DNA from: Candidatus Dadabacteria bacterium
GTDB taxonomy: Bacteria; Bdellovibrionota_C; UBA2361; J135
Direction: 5' to 3'
Assembly (NCBI GenBank): GCA_003694225.1
Contig: RFKT01000151.1
Location: forward strand, 1-7,058
DNA: 7,058 nt
The notes beneath the pieces were generated by a model. The model had not been told where the DNA came from and ran no database searches. It saw only the letters and a list, made by a program, of their open reading frames with translations. A program made the translations under genes and the position numbers. Position 1 is the stretch's first letter, and each line of letters starts with the position of its first letter. Shown piece by piece: positions 1 to 6,805 of the stretch.

Positions 1-463
1 CCCTAAATCTAAAACACTCACCTTTCTTAATGAAACCGCTGAATGGCTTAAGGATACACTTGGCATTAAAAAACTTAAAAATTGCTGGATATTAACCGAC
101 ACAGCCACCAAAACCGTCATCTCGGCGCATCTAGGAATTGATGAATACCATTACGGAGGAGAAGCCACACGCCGCGCAAGGACTAATTACCTCCGTGCTA
201 TTTCTTCCATAAAAGATATTAATTCCTACGTCAAAACACACACTCCCTTCTGCGGCCTTTTGGTTGCAAATACAAAGGCTCTTCCTGAAAGCCCCTCAAG
301 CCTCATAGGGCGTTCCTCAGGCCACTGGAAGGATGAATGGGCAAATATCAAATGGTTGACCGGCAAAAATGTTGAAAGGGTTGCAACGAAACTTCTCAAA
401 CACGGATGGAAAGCGCTTAAAGTACCTCCATTTTACACCTTATATATGCCTCAAAGCCGATAA
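1..463 (+). CDS. C-terminal fragment of an unrecognised protein
   Basis: The reading frame is open from base 2 to the TAA at 461-463, giving 153 visible residues. The start lies outside the window. A TTG at 260 could be read as a start, but the frame continues unbroken upstream with protein-like composition, so a longer gene is more likely. I do not recognise the family. Visible features are an ILTDTATKTVISAHLGID segment near residues 33-50, a basic GGEATRRARTNYLRA stretch near 55-69, an aromatic and charged SGHWKDEWANIKW segment near 110-122, and a basic C-terminus ending KVPPFYTLYMPQSR. No transmembrane segment or signal peptide is visible in this part. The gene converges on the minus-strand operon with 2 bases between the stop codons. 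Whether it belongs to the glycan locus cannot be told from this fragment. Confidence 0.65.
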   Translation, partial: PKSKTLTFLNETAEWLKDTLGIKKLKNCWILTDTATKTVISAHLGIDEYHYGGEATRRARTNYLRAISSIKDINSYVKTHTPFCGLLVANTKALPESPSSLIGRSSGHWKDEWANIKWLTGKNVERVATKLLKHGWKALKVPPFYTLYMPQSR

Positions 464-465
464 TG

Positions 466-2061
466 CTAAACCTCCATAGCAAGATCCGTCAGAAGCTCTT
501 GCCCTGCATCTTCATATACATCCCTTCCTTCCCACAAGAGCTTCAGGTCTGGCATAGTAAGCTGATACCTTTCAAGAGTCCCACCCCAAACAATTCCTTC
601 ATCAGGCTTATAGATCAATACAGGCGTCTTAGCAGAAAACACGCCCTTTAGCTTAACAGAGGCCATCCTATTAGAAAAAACTATCACAAACACCGAATTT
701 AACTTTGAAAGAAAGTCACCTAGCTCTTCACTAGTATGGGATTCCACAAGCCTAAGCGGAATAAAAACAAACTCTGCATCATCATATACTTCTTCTTCGG
801 AAAGAGAAGTGATAACCTGAGCTCTGAATAAAATGTCCCTTGTCTCCCCAATCATTTCGCTAACGATCGGTTGAACGCTTAACTTGGATACAGGCAAGCG
901 GGAAAACAAAATAGCCGGACTCTCCCTTAGAACCGCTATAGAGCCCACATTCCCTCCGTGAGAGCCTCCCCAGTGCACATCAATTTGCCCGGCAGTTATT
1001 GAAATAGGATTTATCGATGAACTATCAAGCACCCTTTTCACTCGGACCACATTCGCAAAAAAGCGATTCATCACCGTAAAGCGAGCAATCATCTGACGAA
1101 GAGAACCAACTCCATACTTCATGCTGACCAAATAAACCACTAGAGAACTCACCTCTATATGAGCTACTATCATTGAGAAAGCGCCCCCAAAAAGGACTAT
1201 AGTAACTACCAGAGCAAAGAAAAGATCGGTTATCAGATAACTTTTGTAAGGCAGCGAATATACCCTGTTATAAGAGCTTAAATAATTTTTAAGCCCCTCA
1301 TATTCATGCAGATTCTCCGGATTGTCTCCTCTTGTCAGATTGTCGAGCACCCCTTTAAGCCTCCCGGCCATTTCACTGCTTAACTGCTCAAGCTCTTTAT
1401 TGTCCCTCACACCTCCCAAGCCTATCTTATACACCCCAAACCCATACAACAGCGCCACAGGCACAAGCGCCAAGGTCATAAGGAAGTTTACCCATACTAG
1501 AGTTCCCAAGCTCACAACAAAGGTGCAAAGAGCGGGAACTGTTAAAAGCCCCATCATAACCGCCCTGCCGCATGCCCTTGTATCAGAAAGCAAAATCTTG
1601 ACCATTGCGGAAGCGCCGCGCAATTTGCCGCACGGAGGAACCTTTAAATAGTTAGCTAGCCGGATAGCGGATAAAAGCTCGCGCATCAGCCTTCCTTCAA
1701 GCTCGCATCCTATTTTAACCGGCTCATTGGTGCCGTAGTACTTAGTTACCGCTGAAAGAATAAGAAGAAGCAATCCGACGACTGAAACCATACATAGGAG
1801 GGACACCGATGTGATGGGTCCAAAAGTGACTCCATAAAATTCCAGCTTTGATCCCTTTAAGAGATGCTTTGCATATTTATAGACTACAGCAATAGCCGCA
1901 ACCTGAAACGAAACGGAGCAGAGACCGGAGATAATCGGGGCAATAAGCCTAAGCTGAAACTGTTTCCATGCAGAACTAAAAAGCCACCCATAAAACAAAA
2001 CAAACCGCCGATACCTGTTTTTGAAATAGTCGATATTCACAAGACGAGAAAATAGCAACAT
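466..2061 (-). CDS. ABC exporter-like membrane protein with a degenerate, probably ATPase-dead nucleotide-binding domain
   Basis: 531 residues, last gene of the minus operon. The N-terminal ~345 residues look like a type I ABC exporter membrane domain, with about six hydrophobic segments: 37-64, 82-108, 167-190, 191-212, 273-300 and 302-317. Long charged stretches lie between helices 2 and 3 (109-165) and between 4 and 5 (213-270). The linker VVRVKRVLD (338-346) matches the usual entry to the nucleotide-binding domain. The C-terminal ~185 residues keep the outline of that domain: SIAVLRESPAILF (374-386) matches the Q-loop region, DAEFVFIPLRLVE (428-440) the Walker B/D-loop region, VIVFSNRMASV (459-469) the H-loop region, and IYKPDEGIVWGGTLE (483-497) the closing 'DEGRIVEEGTHEE' strand. 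No Walker A GxxGxGKS/T or LSGGQ signature is present. Walker B lacks its D-E pair, the Q-loop glutamine is gone, and the switch histidine position is N464. ATP hydrolysis is therefore unlikely. The ATG lies 6 bases after the preceding stop with no clear Shine-Dalgarno, so translational coupling is likely. The ABC assignment rests on pattern reading; an unrelated membrane protein remains possible. Confidence 0.72.
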   Translation of the reverse strand: MLLFSRLVNIDYFKNRYRRFVLFYGWLFSSAWKQFQLRLIAPIISGLCSVSFQVAAIAVVYKYAKHLLKGSKLEFYGVTFGPITSVSLLCMVSVVGLLLLILSAVTKYYGTNEPVKIGCELEGRLMRELLSAIRLANYLKVPPCGKLRGASAMVKILLSDTRACGRAVMMGLLTVPALCTFVVSLGTLVWVNFLMTLALVPVALLYGFGVYKIGLGGVRDNKELEQLSSEMAGRLKGVLDNLTRGDNPENLHEYEGLKNYLSSYNRVYSLPYKSYLITDLFFALVVTIVLFGGAFSMIVAHIEVSSLVVYLVSMKYGVGSLRQMIARFTVMNRFFANVVRVKRVLDSSSINPISITAGQIDVHWGGSHGGNVGSIAVLRESPAILFSRLPVSKLSVQPIVSEMIGETRDILFRAQVITSLSEEEVYDDAEFVFIPLRLVESHTSEELGDFLSKLNSVFVIVFSNRMASVKLKGVFSAKTPVLIYKPDEGIVWGGTLERYQLTMPDLKLLWEGRDVYEDAGQELLTDLAMEV

Positions 2062-2067
2062 CTTAAC

Positions 2068-3027
2068 TCAGGAGCTTAATAAATAGTCCCAGCATCTTTT
2101 GATACCTTCCCTTAAAGAGATAGATTCCTCAAATCCGATGCTTTGCAGCCTGCTTATATCCGGCACCCGCCTTTTTACAGAACCGGGCGGAGCACTGTGC
2201 TCTTCAACCTTGGGATGAAATCCAGTCACATCAAAAACTGTTTCCGCCAGCTCCCGAACCTTCACTTCTGTGCCTGAGCCTACATTAACTACCCCACTCT
2301 CAGAGCCCTCCCACAGCTTAATAACAGCCCTAGCCGCATCCGTCACATGAAGGAAGGATCTTGTGGCATCTATTCCATAGATAGGAAATGGATCCATTTT
2401 CTGCCTGCACCTATCAAGAAACTCGGGAATCACATGTGTAGGCGGCATCCTTTCACCATAGACATTGTGAAATCTAATAACAAGCGGAACATCAATCCCG
2501 CATTCGCACGACAAACTAAAAAGTGCGGATTCTCCCCCTATCTTGCTTGCTGCATATGACCACCTTGGGAGGGTAATATCATCAATTGATAAGAGTACAT
2601 TTTCAGGGGTAGGAAGCGGCGCAATTCCCGCCGTTACAGTGCTCGCATAATTCTCGCTGGAAGAGGCAAAAACAATGCTTTTTATATTGTTCCCTTTACA
2701 CCAATCAAAAAGATTGAGTGTGCTCAAAAGATTTGTCCGTATAGTGGTATATGGATGCTCATTAACATAGGCTACACCCACTATTGCCGCCATGTGTACA
2801 ACACTAGACACTTCCCGTGGCAGCAATTCAACTGTTGTCGGATCTACCAAATCTCCCTTGAGCCATCTAAATTTGTCAGGATAACGATTCGCAAGGAAGT
2901 CAAGATCCTCCTCCCCTCCTTTTATAAGAGAATCTACTCCAAAGACCTTATATCCCTTTTCCAGCAGTTGGGATGCAATTTCATAACCAATAAGGCCGGC
3001 TGCGCCGGTCACAATCACATCTGTCAT
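2068..3027 (-). CDS. NAD(P)-dependent extended SDR nucleotide-sugar epimerase/dehydratase
   Basis: 319 residues, normal length for the extended short-chain dehydrogenase family acting on nucleotide sugars in the cytoplasm. The Rossmann dinucleotide motif TGAAGLIG is at residues 7-14, and D32 ends the second strand, which favours NAD. The NHxxA-type position reads HMAA (78-81), the SSS catalytic strand is 122-124, and the active site YxxxK is Y158/K162 in SYAASK. RFHNVYG (185-191) and RSFLHVTDAARA (223-234) are the usual substrate-domain signatures. The dehydratase T-D-E triad is not seen at the SSSEN position, so 4-epimerase or a related epimerase is favoured over 4,6-dehydratase. The exact sugar cannot be read. 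It follows the dehydrogenase gene by 18 bases and precedes the ABC-like gene by 6, so the two enzymes probably act on the same nucleotide sugar. The ATG has GAGAG (minus strand, 3039-3035) seven bases upstream. Confidence 0.92.
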   Translation of the reverse strand: MTDVIVTGAAGLIGYEIASQLLEKGYKVFGVDSLIKGGEEDLDFLANRYPDKFRWLKGDLVDPTTVELLPREVSSVVHMAAIVGVAYVNEHPYTTIRTNLLSTLNLFDWCKGNNIKSIVFASSSENYASTVTAGIAPLPTPENVLLSIDDITLPRWSYAASKIGGESALFSLSCECGIDVPLVIRFHNVYGERMPPTHVIPEFLDRCRQKMDPFPIYGIDATRSFLHVTDAARAVIKLWEGSESGVVNVGSGTEVKVRELAETVFDVTGFHPKVEEHSAPPGSVKRRVPDISRLQSIGFEESISLREGIKRCWDYLLSS

Positions 3028-3045
3028 GCATGAACTCTCATATAA

Positions 3046-4497
3046 CTATATATCTCCTCTGCCGTATACCTTTACTGTAACTCCTTTGTCAGAAAGGCGC
3101 TCTGCGAGCTTATCACCGACCATATTCCAAGGATCCACCACAATAGAGCCCTGCCTCAAATTGGAAAGATTTGCGGCGAGAATATCTCTATAAGCGGGAT
3201 CCGGCAGGCAGATAACAACTGCATCCGGCTGAATGTTCCAATCTTTGCCGGCGATAAGTTCAGCCTCATCAAATTCATCCCATTTAGAGATAAGAGGATC
3301 GTATGCCCACACTGCCATCCCCCCTTCAAACAACGCTCTAGCCAAAATTTCTGTGGCAGAGCTTCTTGTATCAGCCACTCCCGGCCTATAAGTTACACCC
3401 AAAAGCGCTGCTGACCGACCGCTAAGTGAGCCATTAAAGTGGCAATTAATCCAGTTAAAGGCTTTCATGGGCATGTTTTCATTTGTCAAGATAGCCCTTC
3501 TTGAAAATGGCAAAGGCGCATCTACTCCTATGATCTCCTCTGCGCCAAAAGCCGCCAACAAAGCATCTTTTGTAAGGCAGTAACCTCCCACTCCCAAGCC
3601 AGGAAGCATCATATTATCATGAGTCCCCTTCCTTACCTTGATAGAAGCTATAACATCAAAGAGATCAACGCCGGTTGCCTCAGCCAAGTCCGCCCACTCT
3701 TCAATAAAGGCTATGTTTACAGCACGATAAGAATTTTCCATTAACTTGGCCATCTCTGCTGCTCTTGTATTCTTATGCCTCCACAGGGGATACTCCGCTA
3801 TATTTACAAAGCGAGATAGAAATTCCTCTGCTCGATCAGCACTTTCCTTATTAATCCCTGCAAATGCTCTCCAATAATTGTTAACAGAATCCAAGTAATC
3901 AGGGCCTGGCATTACTCTCTCATAGCAAAATGCCAAAAGTGGAGGATTCTCCTCAGTATCAATCCCCTGCTTTGCCTGTCCTCTACAAAGCGCCGGATAC
4001 AGCACCTTGTCACACATGCCGACGGGCAAAGTGCTCTCAACTGTCACTAAAGTTCCTGGTTTAATCACCGACCCCACCATCTCCATGGCGGCTTCATAGC
4101 CTCCGATATCCATAGAGAGCCGCTCTGTCTGTCCCTTCTCCCTATCCAAATCCAGATTGATGCAAAACACAACCACATCCGCATACTTCATAATTTTGGG
4201 ATCAACAGTACCTGCGATATTTTTATGCTCACAATGGGCTTGGGAAATTACCCTTCTTAAGGATGGATCGCTGGCATAAACAGGAGGTTCTCCCTCATTC
4301 AGCTTGCAACACTTCTCTCTGCCAACCTCGTCATTGCGGTCAACTCCTACCACAAAAAAAGCTGGAGCTCCTTCCTTTAACGTTCTAGACAGATTAGCCA
4401 ATACAGCTGTCCCTACGAACCCTAACCCCAAAACAGCTACTACTTCTTTGCCTTCCTTCTTTGCGGCTTCAAGCCTCTGCTCTAATTCTTCGCTCAT
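3046..4497 (-). CDS. Nucleotide-sugar 6-dehydrogenase (UDP-glucose/GDP-mannose dehydrogenase family, HexNAcA-type)
   Basis: 483 residues, somewhat longer than the ~420-440 typical of the family, with about 18 extra residues before the Rossmann fold. The family oxidises C6 of a nucleotide sugar to a carboxylate in two NAD-dependent steps, giving a UDP- or GDP-linked uronic acid. GLGFVG at 24-29 binds NAD, and ESTLPVG (154-160) and YERVMPG (192-198) shape the active site. KLMENSYRAVNIAF (251-264) carries the conserved lysine and asparagine, and GVGGYCLTKD (302-311) carries the catalytic cysteine C307. The C-terminal domain has LGVTYRPGVADTRSS (366-380). YERVMPG resembles the SPERVNPG of N-acetylhexosaminuronate dehydrogenases (WecC/WbpA branch) more than the PEFLREG of UDP-glucose dehydrogenases, so an N-acetylated substrate is my preference but not proven. 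Its ATG overlaps the upstream glycosyltransferase stop by 4 bases (ATGA), with GGAG five bases before it. It ends in TAG. Confidence 0.95.
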   Translation of the reverse strand: MSEELEQRLEAAKKEGKEVVAVLGLGFVGTAVLANLSRTLKEGAPAFFVVGVDRNDEVGREKCCKLNEGEPPVYASDPSLRRVISQAHCEHKNIAGTVDPKIMKYADVVVFCINLDLDREKGQTERLSMDIGGYEAAMEMVGSVIKPGTLVTVESTLPVGMCDKVLYPALCRGQAKQGIDTEENPPLLAFCYERVMPGPDYLDSVNNYWRAFAGINKESADRAEEFLSRFVNIAEYPLWRHKNTRAAEMAKLMENSYRAVNIAFIEEWADLAEATGVDLFDVIASIKVRKGTHDNMMLPGLGVGGYCLTKDALLAAFGAEEIIGVDAPLPFSRRAILTNENMPMKAFNWINCHFNGSLSGRSAALLGVTYRPGVADTRSSATEILARALFEGGMAVWAYDPLISKWDEFDEAELIAGKDWNIQPDAVVICLPDPAYRDILAANLSNLRQGSIVVDPWNMVGDKLAERLSDKGVTVKVYGRGDI

Positions 4498-5255
4498 GCT
4501 TTCTCCAATCCCAATTTTAACATTAAGCCTGTCTTTATCTTATACCATCCGACCTTAAACCCGTCCCAAACTGTAACACCAGGTACAGCAAACGGGACAG
4601 TAATAGGCACTTCCTTGATCTTAAATCCCTTATGCAGAGCCTTAAGAAGCAATTCGCTCTCTATTTCATAACCCTGCGATGAAAGATTTAAGGTGGAAAG
4701 CTTGTCGGGCTTAAAGACCCTAAAGCCCGTTTCCGTATCTGTCATCCACTTCCATGTAACCAAAAAGGATATGATCTTAAGCCCCCAATTCCCAAATTTA
4801 TTTATTGTCGAAGTTCTAAGCGTTCCGAGCATTCGAGATCCAACTACCATATCAACCTGCTCTGAAATTATAGGCTCTACCAACTGGGGAATCTCTTCAG
4901 GCAAATGCTGCCCATCAGCATCCATCAGAACGACTACATCAGGGTTTAGCCTTAATGCCTCCCTGAACCCCTTGCGTACAGCAAATCCCTTCCCTCTTAC
5001 ATTTTCAGGCTCTGGAACTATAGCTCCAGCTGACCTTGCGGCTTCTCCTGTCTTATCCTTAGATCCATCCGCCACTACTATGCATTCATCAACATAATTT
5101 TTCGTCTTCCGCACCAATTCAGCTATCGAATCTTCCAGATTATATGCGGGAAGAACGGCAACAACCTTTCTCCCCTGATAGATCTCTCTCGTTGAAGCTA
5201 TCTGTGCGGTTGATTCCGGCACTGTCACTTTAGTGTTCTCTAACGACATATCCAT
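4494..5255 (-). CDS. Family 2 glycosyltransferase, polyprenyl/dolichyl-phosphate sugar synthase type
   Basis: 253 residues, first gene of the minus operon. The GT-A fold is clear: VVAVLPAYNLEDSI (31-44) is the first nucleotide-binding strand, VVADGSKDKT (60-69) the D-G-S motif, and VVVLMDADGQHLPEE (107-121) the metal-binding DxD (D112, D114). TDTETGFRVF (172-181) and the segment around GYEIESELLLKAL (195-207) are typical of dolichyl-phosphate mannose synthase and related enzymes. These transfer a hexose from a nucleotide sugar to a polyprenyl phosphate on the cytoplasmic face. The protein lacks the C-terminal transmembrane helices of some relatives, so it is soluble or peripheral. Donor and acceptor cannot be read from sequence. 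Two starts are possible: ATG 5255 and ATG 5249. The GAGG at 5256-5259 abuts the first with no spacer but sits six bases before the second, so 5249 (251 residues) may be the true start. An in-frame stop lies just upstream of both. Confidence 0.92.
   Translation of the reverse strand: MDMSLENTKVTVPESTAQIASTREIYQGRKVVAVLPAYNLEDSIAELVRKTKNYVDECIVVADGSKDKTGEAARSAGAIVPEPENVRGKGFAVRKGFREALRLNPDVVVLMDADGQHLPEEIPQLVEPIISEQVDMVVGSRMLGTLRTSTINKFGNWGLKIISFLVTWKWMTDTETGFRVFKPDKLSTLNLSSQGYEIESELLLKALHKGFKIKEVPITVPFAVPGVTVWDGFKVGWYKIKTGLMLKLGLEKA
4503..4506 (-). promoter_or_regulatory. Ribosome binding site of the nucleotide-sugar dehydrogenase
   Basis: Reading the minus strand, GGAG stands five bases before the ATG at 4497, inside the last codons of the preceding glycosyltransferase gene. 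It supports this start and fits coupled translation through the ATGA overlap. Confidence 0.7.
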
Positions 5256-5260
5256 CCTCT
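5256..5260 (-). promoter_or_regulatory. Ribosome binding site that favours the second ATG of the family 2 glycosyltransferase
   Basis: On the minus strand AGAGG ends immediately before the ATG at 5255. That leaves no spacer for this codon but six bases for the ATG at 5249. The spacing argues that translation starts at 5249, two codons inside the longest frame. Confidence 0.55.
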
Positions 5261-5318
5261 TTTAACTGCTACCCTTTTTAACCGGCCATGACTCAAGAAA
5301 AACTCCTGCGTTTGGTGG

Positions 5319-5372
5319 TGAGTTTAGTACAAAGGCAACGCAAAACTCAAACTCTGCCCTTTGCCTTAGTGC
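5319..5372 (-). repeat. Two interleaved inverted repeats in the leader of the minus operon
   Basis: TGAGTTT (5319-5325) is the exact reverse complement of AAACTCA (5343-5349). GTACAAAGGCAA (5327-5338) pairs with TTGCCTTAGTGC (5361-5372) at 10 of 12 positions, 7 of them continuous (AAGGCAA/TTGCCTT). The arms alternate A1-B1-A2-B2, so both hairpins cannot form as simple stem-loops at once. They are alternative folds or, less likely given a one-base loop, a pseudoknot. No run of T follows, so this is not an obvious intrinsic terminator. Confidence 0.35.
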
Positions 5373-5388
5373 CTCTTAAACCGGTGGT

Positions 5389-5417
5389 AATATACATTAT
5401 TTTTTACAACTAGCCAA
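5389..5417 (-). promoter_or_regulatory. Sigma70-like promoter for the minus glycan operon
   Basis: On the minus strand a -35 box TTGGCT (5417-5412, 4 of 6 to consensus) is followed after exactly 17 bases by a -10 box TATATT (5394-5389, 5 of 6). The expected transcription start is near 5382. The box order and spacing fit the first gene of the operon, and no other candidate of similar quality was seen in the intergenic region. Confidence 0.5.
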
Positions 5418-5431
5418 AGTAATGGTAGTAT
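5403..5431 (+). promoter_or_regulatory. Sigma70-like promoter for the plus-strand glycosyltransferase operon
   Basis: A -35 box TTTACA (5403-5408, 5 of 6) is followed after exactly 17 bases by TAGTAT (5426-5431, 4 of 6). The expected start near 5438 gives a leader of about 40 bases. Its -35 box lies within the spacer of the divergent minus promoter. A 6-base inverted repeat, TATGCA (5429-5434) and TGCATA (5454-5459), overlaps the -10 end and could be an operator, but it is short. Confidence 0.42.
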
Positions 5432-5476
5432 GCACGTTCCGTTAATTGCCTATTGCATAAAACAAGTTAGCCGCCA

Positions 5477-6805
5477 GTGAATAAAAGAGCTTATAAGGTT
5501 TTGATGCTTACAACCGGCTATATAGAAAACGATAGCAGGGTGCTTAGGGCTGCTACATCCCTCTCTGACGCCGGATTTGAAGTGCTGTTGGCATCGAAAA
5601 GCACCATTAATGGCGAGAAACTGCCGTTTAAGGTCTGTACCATTGATCTTCCCTTTGGAAGAATTTACAGAGCTCTAAGAGCATTGTTTAGCGTTTCCCG
5701 CCAATTCGTTTATCGGCTCACTAGGAGAGCAGACACTACTGCCAATAAGCAAAATTCAATATCCGAAACCAAAATCTTAAGGCATCAGCCTCTGCCGATA
5801 CTCAAGCTAAAGTCAGCGCTTTACAATTATTTGGCAGCTCAGATTGTAAAGAAATATCAGCCAGATATAATTCATGCTCACGATTTCTATCCATTACGCG
5901 CCGCGTATACAGCATGGGCGAAATATAAGATTCCTTACGTTTATGATTCTCATGAGTTATGGCTTGAAAGAAACAGGGTCGGTAGACTGCCTGATACCAA
6001 AATCACTGAGTGGGAAGAGGCGGAAGAAAAGAGAGGCATTAAAAATGCGGCATTTTCGATCACGGTGTGCAGATCTATAGCTGAATCGCTTAAGGAGCGG
6101 TACGGGATACCCATGCCATTAGTGATAAGGAATATCCCATGCAAAAAGAGCTCCGCCCCCCAGCAAAAAGCCGCAAAAGATGTTAAAGCTCTTCTGGGAG
6201 TGAGCCCCAATGATTTCCTTGCTGTTTATATAGGGAAAGCCACTTTTCACAGAGGCATATTTGATATATTACGAGCTCTGCCCAGCCTTAGCGAAGAGAT
6301 TAAATTTGCAGTGATCGGGTACTTCGATCCAGAATTCTTGATCGAGTACAATAAGGAGATAGAAATATTAGGAATTAAAGATAGGGTTTTCAGATATGGT
6401 CCCGTGCCCCCATCTTTGCTTCTAAACACCATACGAGGGGCGGACGTAAGCCTTGTTACCATGAATGCAATCTGCAAAAGCTATTACTTCACCTTGCCAA
6501 ACAAACTTTTTGAAAGCATCATCGGTGGGCTGCCTGTGATAGCAACCGATCTGCCAGAAATGAGAGCTCTTATCGAGAAATATCAATGCGGCCTTCTGTA
6601 TCAAGACGGAGACAGTAAATCTTTGGCGCACGCCATAAAAACCCTGGCAAAAGATCCCCTACTAGCAAGAACCCTAGCTGCAAATTCCGTCAAAGCGGCT
6701 AATAAACTTGATGGGAGCTTAGAACAGGCGAAAATGGTTGAGGCATATTATTCAATATTTAAACCAAATGCCGCTCAAAACGGGAAAGCAAAAGCGCAGC
6801 TATGA
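5477..6805 (+). CDS. Family 4 glycosyltransferase (GT-B fold)
   Basis: 442 residues. The N-terminal acceptor domain begins with the strand YKVLMLTTG (6-14), followed by ENDSRVLRAATSLSDAGFEV (17-36) and later IIHAHDFYPL (131-140) and YVYDSHELW (154-162), all typical of family 4 enzymes. The C-terminal donor domain starts near LAVYIGKATFHRGI (248-261). It holds VIGY (279-282), RYGPVPPSLLL (306-316), and the nucleotide-sugar motif PNKLFES..GGLPVIATDLPE (341-361) with E346 and E361. The retaining enzyme would transfer a sugar from a nucleotide sugar in the cytoplasm; donor and acceptor are unknown. Start is GTG: a TAG stop lies three codons upstream and the next ATG (5504) would remove most of the first beta strand. 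No clear Shine-Dalgarno precedes the GTG, although AAGG stands five bases before 5504. Between the two domains, residues 224-235 are lysine/alanine/glutamine rich. The stop overlaps the next start by ATGA. Confidence 0.93.
   Translation: MNKRAYKVLMLTTGYIENDSRVLRAATSLSDAGFEVLLASKSTINGEKLPFKVCTIDLPFGRIYRALRALFSVSRQFVYRLTRRADTTANKQNSISETKILRHQPLPILKLKSALYNYLAAQIVKKYQPDIIHAHDFYPLRAAYTAWAKYKIPYVYDSHELWLERNRVGRLPDTKITEWEEAEEKRGIKNAAFSITVCRSIAESLKERYGIPMPLVIRNIPCKKSSAPQQKAAKDVKALLGVSPNDFLAVYIGKATFHRGIFDILRALPSLSEEIKFAVIGYFDPEFLIEYNKEIEILGIKDRVFRYGPVPPSLLLNTIRGADVSLVTMNAICKSYYFTLPNKLFESIIGGLPVIATDLPEMRALIEKYQCGLLYQDGDSKSLAHAIKTLAKDPLLARTLAANSVKAANKLDGSLEQAKMVEAYYSIFKPNAAQNGKAKAQL

Larger units (their letters stand above)
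5256..5384 (-). promoter_or_regulatory. Long 5' leader of the minus operon with a repeated CCTCTTTTAAC-like motif
   Basis: If transcription starts about 7 bases after the proposed -10 box, the minus operon has a leader of roughly 125 bases with no convincing leader peptide. On the plus strand a related motif occurs three times in the same orientation: CCTCTTTTAACTG (5256-5268), ACCCTTTTTAACCGG (5271-5285) and GCCTCTTAAACCGG (5371-5384). The first copy contains the ribosome binding site. GGTGGT also occurs twice (5314-5319, 5383-5388). The copies are imperfect and could be chance in a purine/pyrimidine-biased stretch. No known riboswitch is recognised. Confidence 0.3.

Noticed and set aside
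463..651. Short plus-strand frame starting in the convergent junction
   Set aside because: Fully antisense to the 3' end of the ABC-like gene, and its ATG has no Shine-Dalgarno.
1322..1651. 109-codon plus-strand open frame inside the ABC-like gene
   Set aside because: Antisense to a long, well-structured membrane-protein frame, low-complexity S/T/P-rich translation, no ribosome binding site.
4693..5097. 134-codon plus-strand open frame opposite the family 2 glycosyltransferase
   Set aside because: Shadow frame: the minus-strand product carries all family motifs, while this translation is S/T/P-rich with no recognisable domain.
5240..5297. Possible leader peptide on the minus strand starting at a TTG after AGGAG and ending just inside the family 2 gene
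   Set aside because: About 18 codons from a TTG start with no recognisable composition; AGGAG spacing alone is too weak to call it.
5429..5459. TATGCA/TGCATA inverted repeat near the plus promoter as a separate operator
   Set aside because: Only 6 bases per arm with a 19-base gap; noted under the promoter but too weak for its own entry.
5477..5506. ATG at 5504 as start of the family 4 glycosyltransferase
   Set aside because: AAGG is well spaced before it, but starting there would delete most of the first beta strand (YKVLML) of the GT-B domain, so the GTG at 5477 is preferred.
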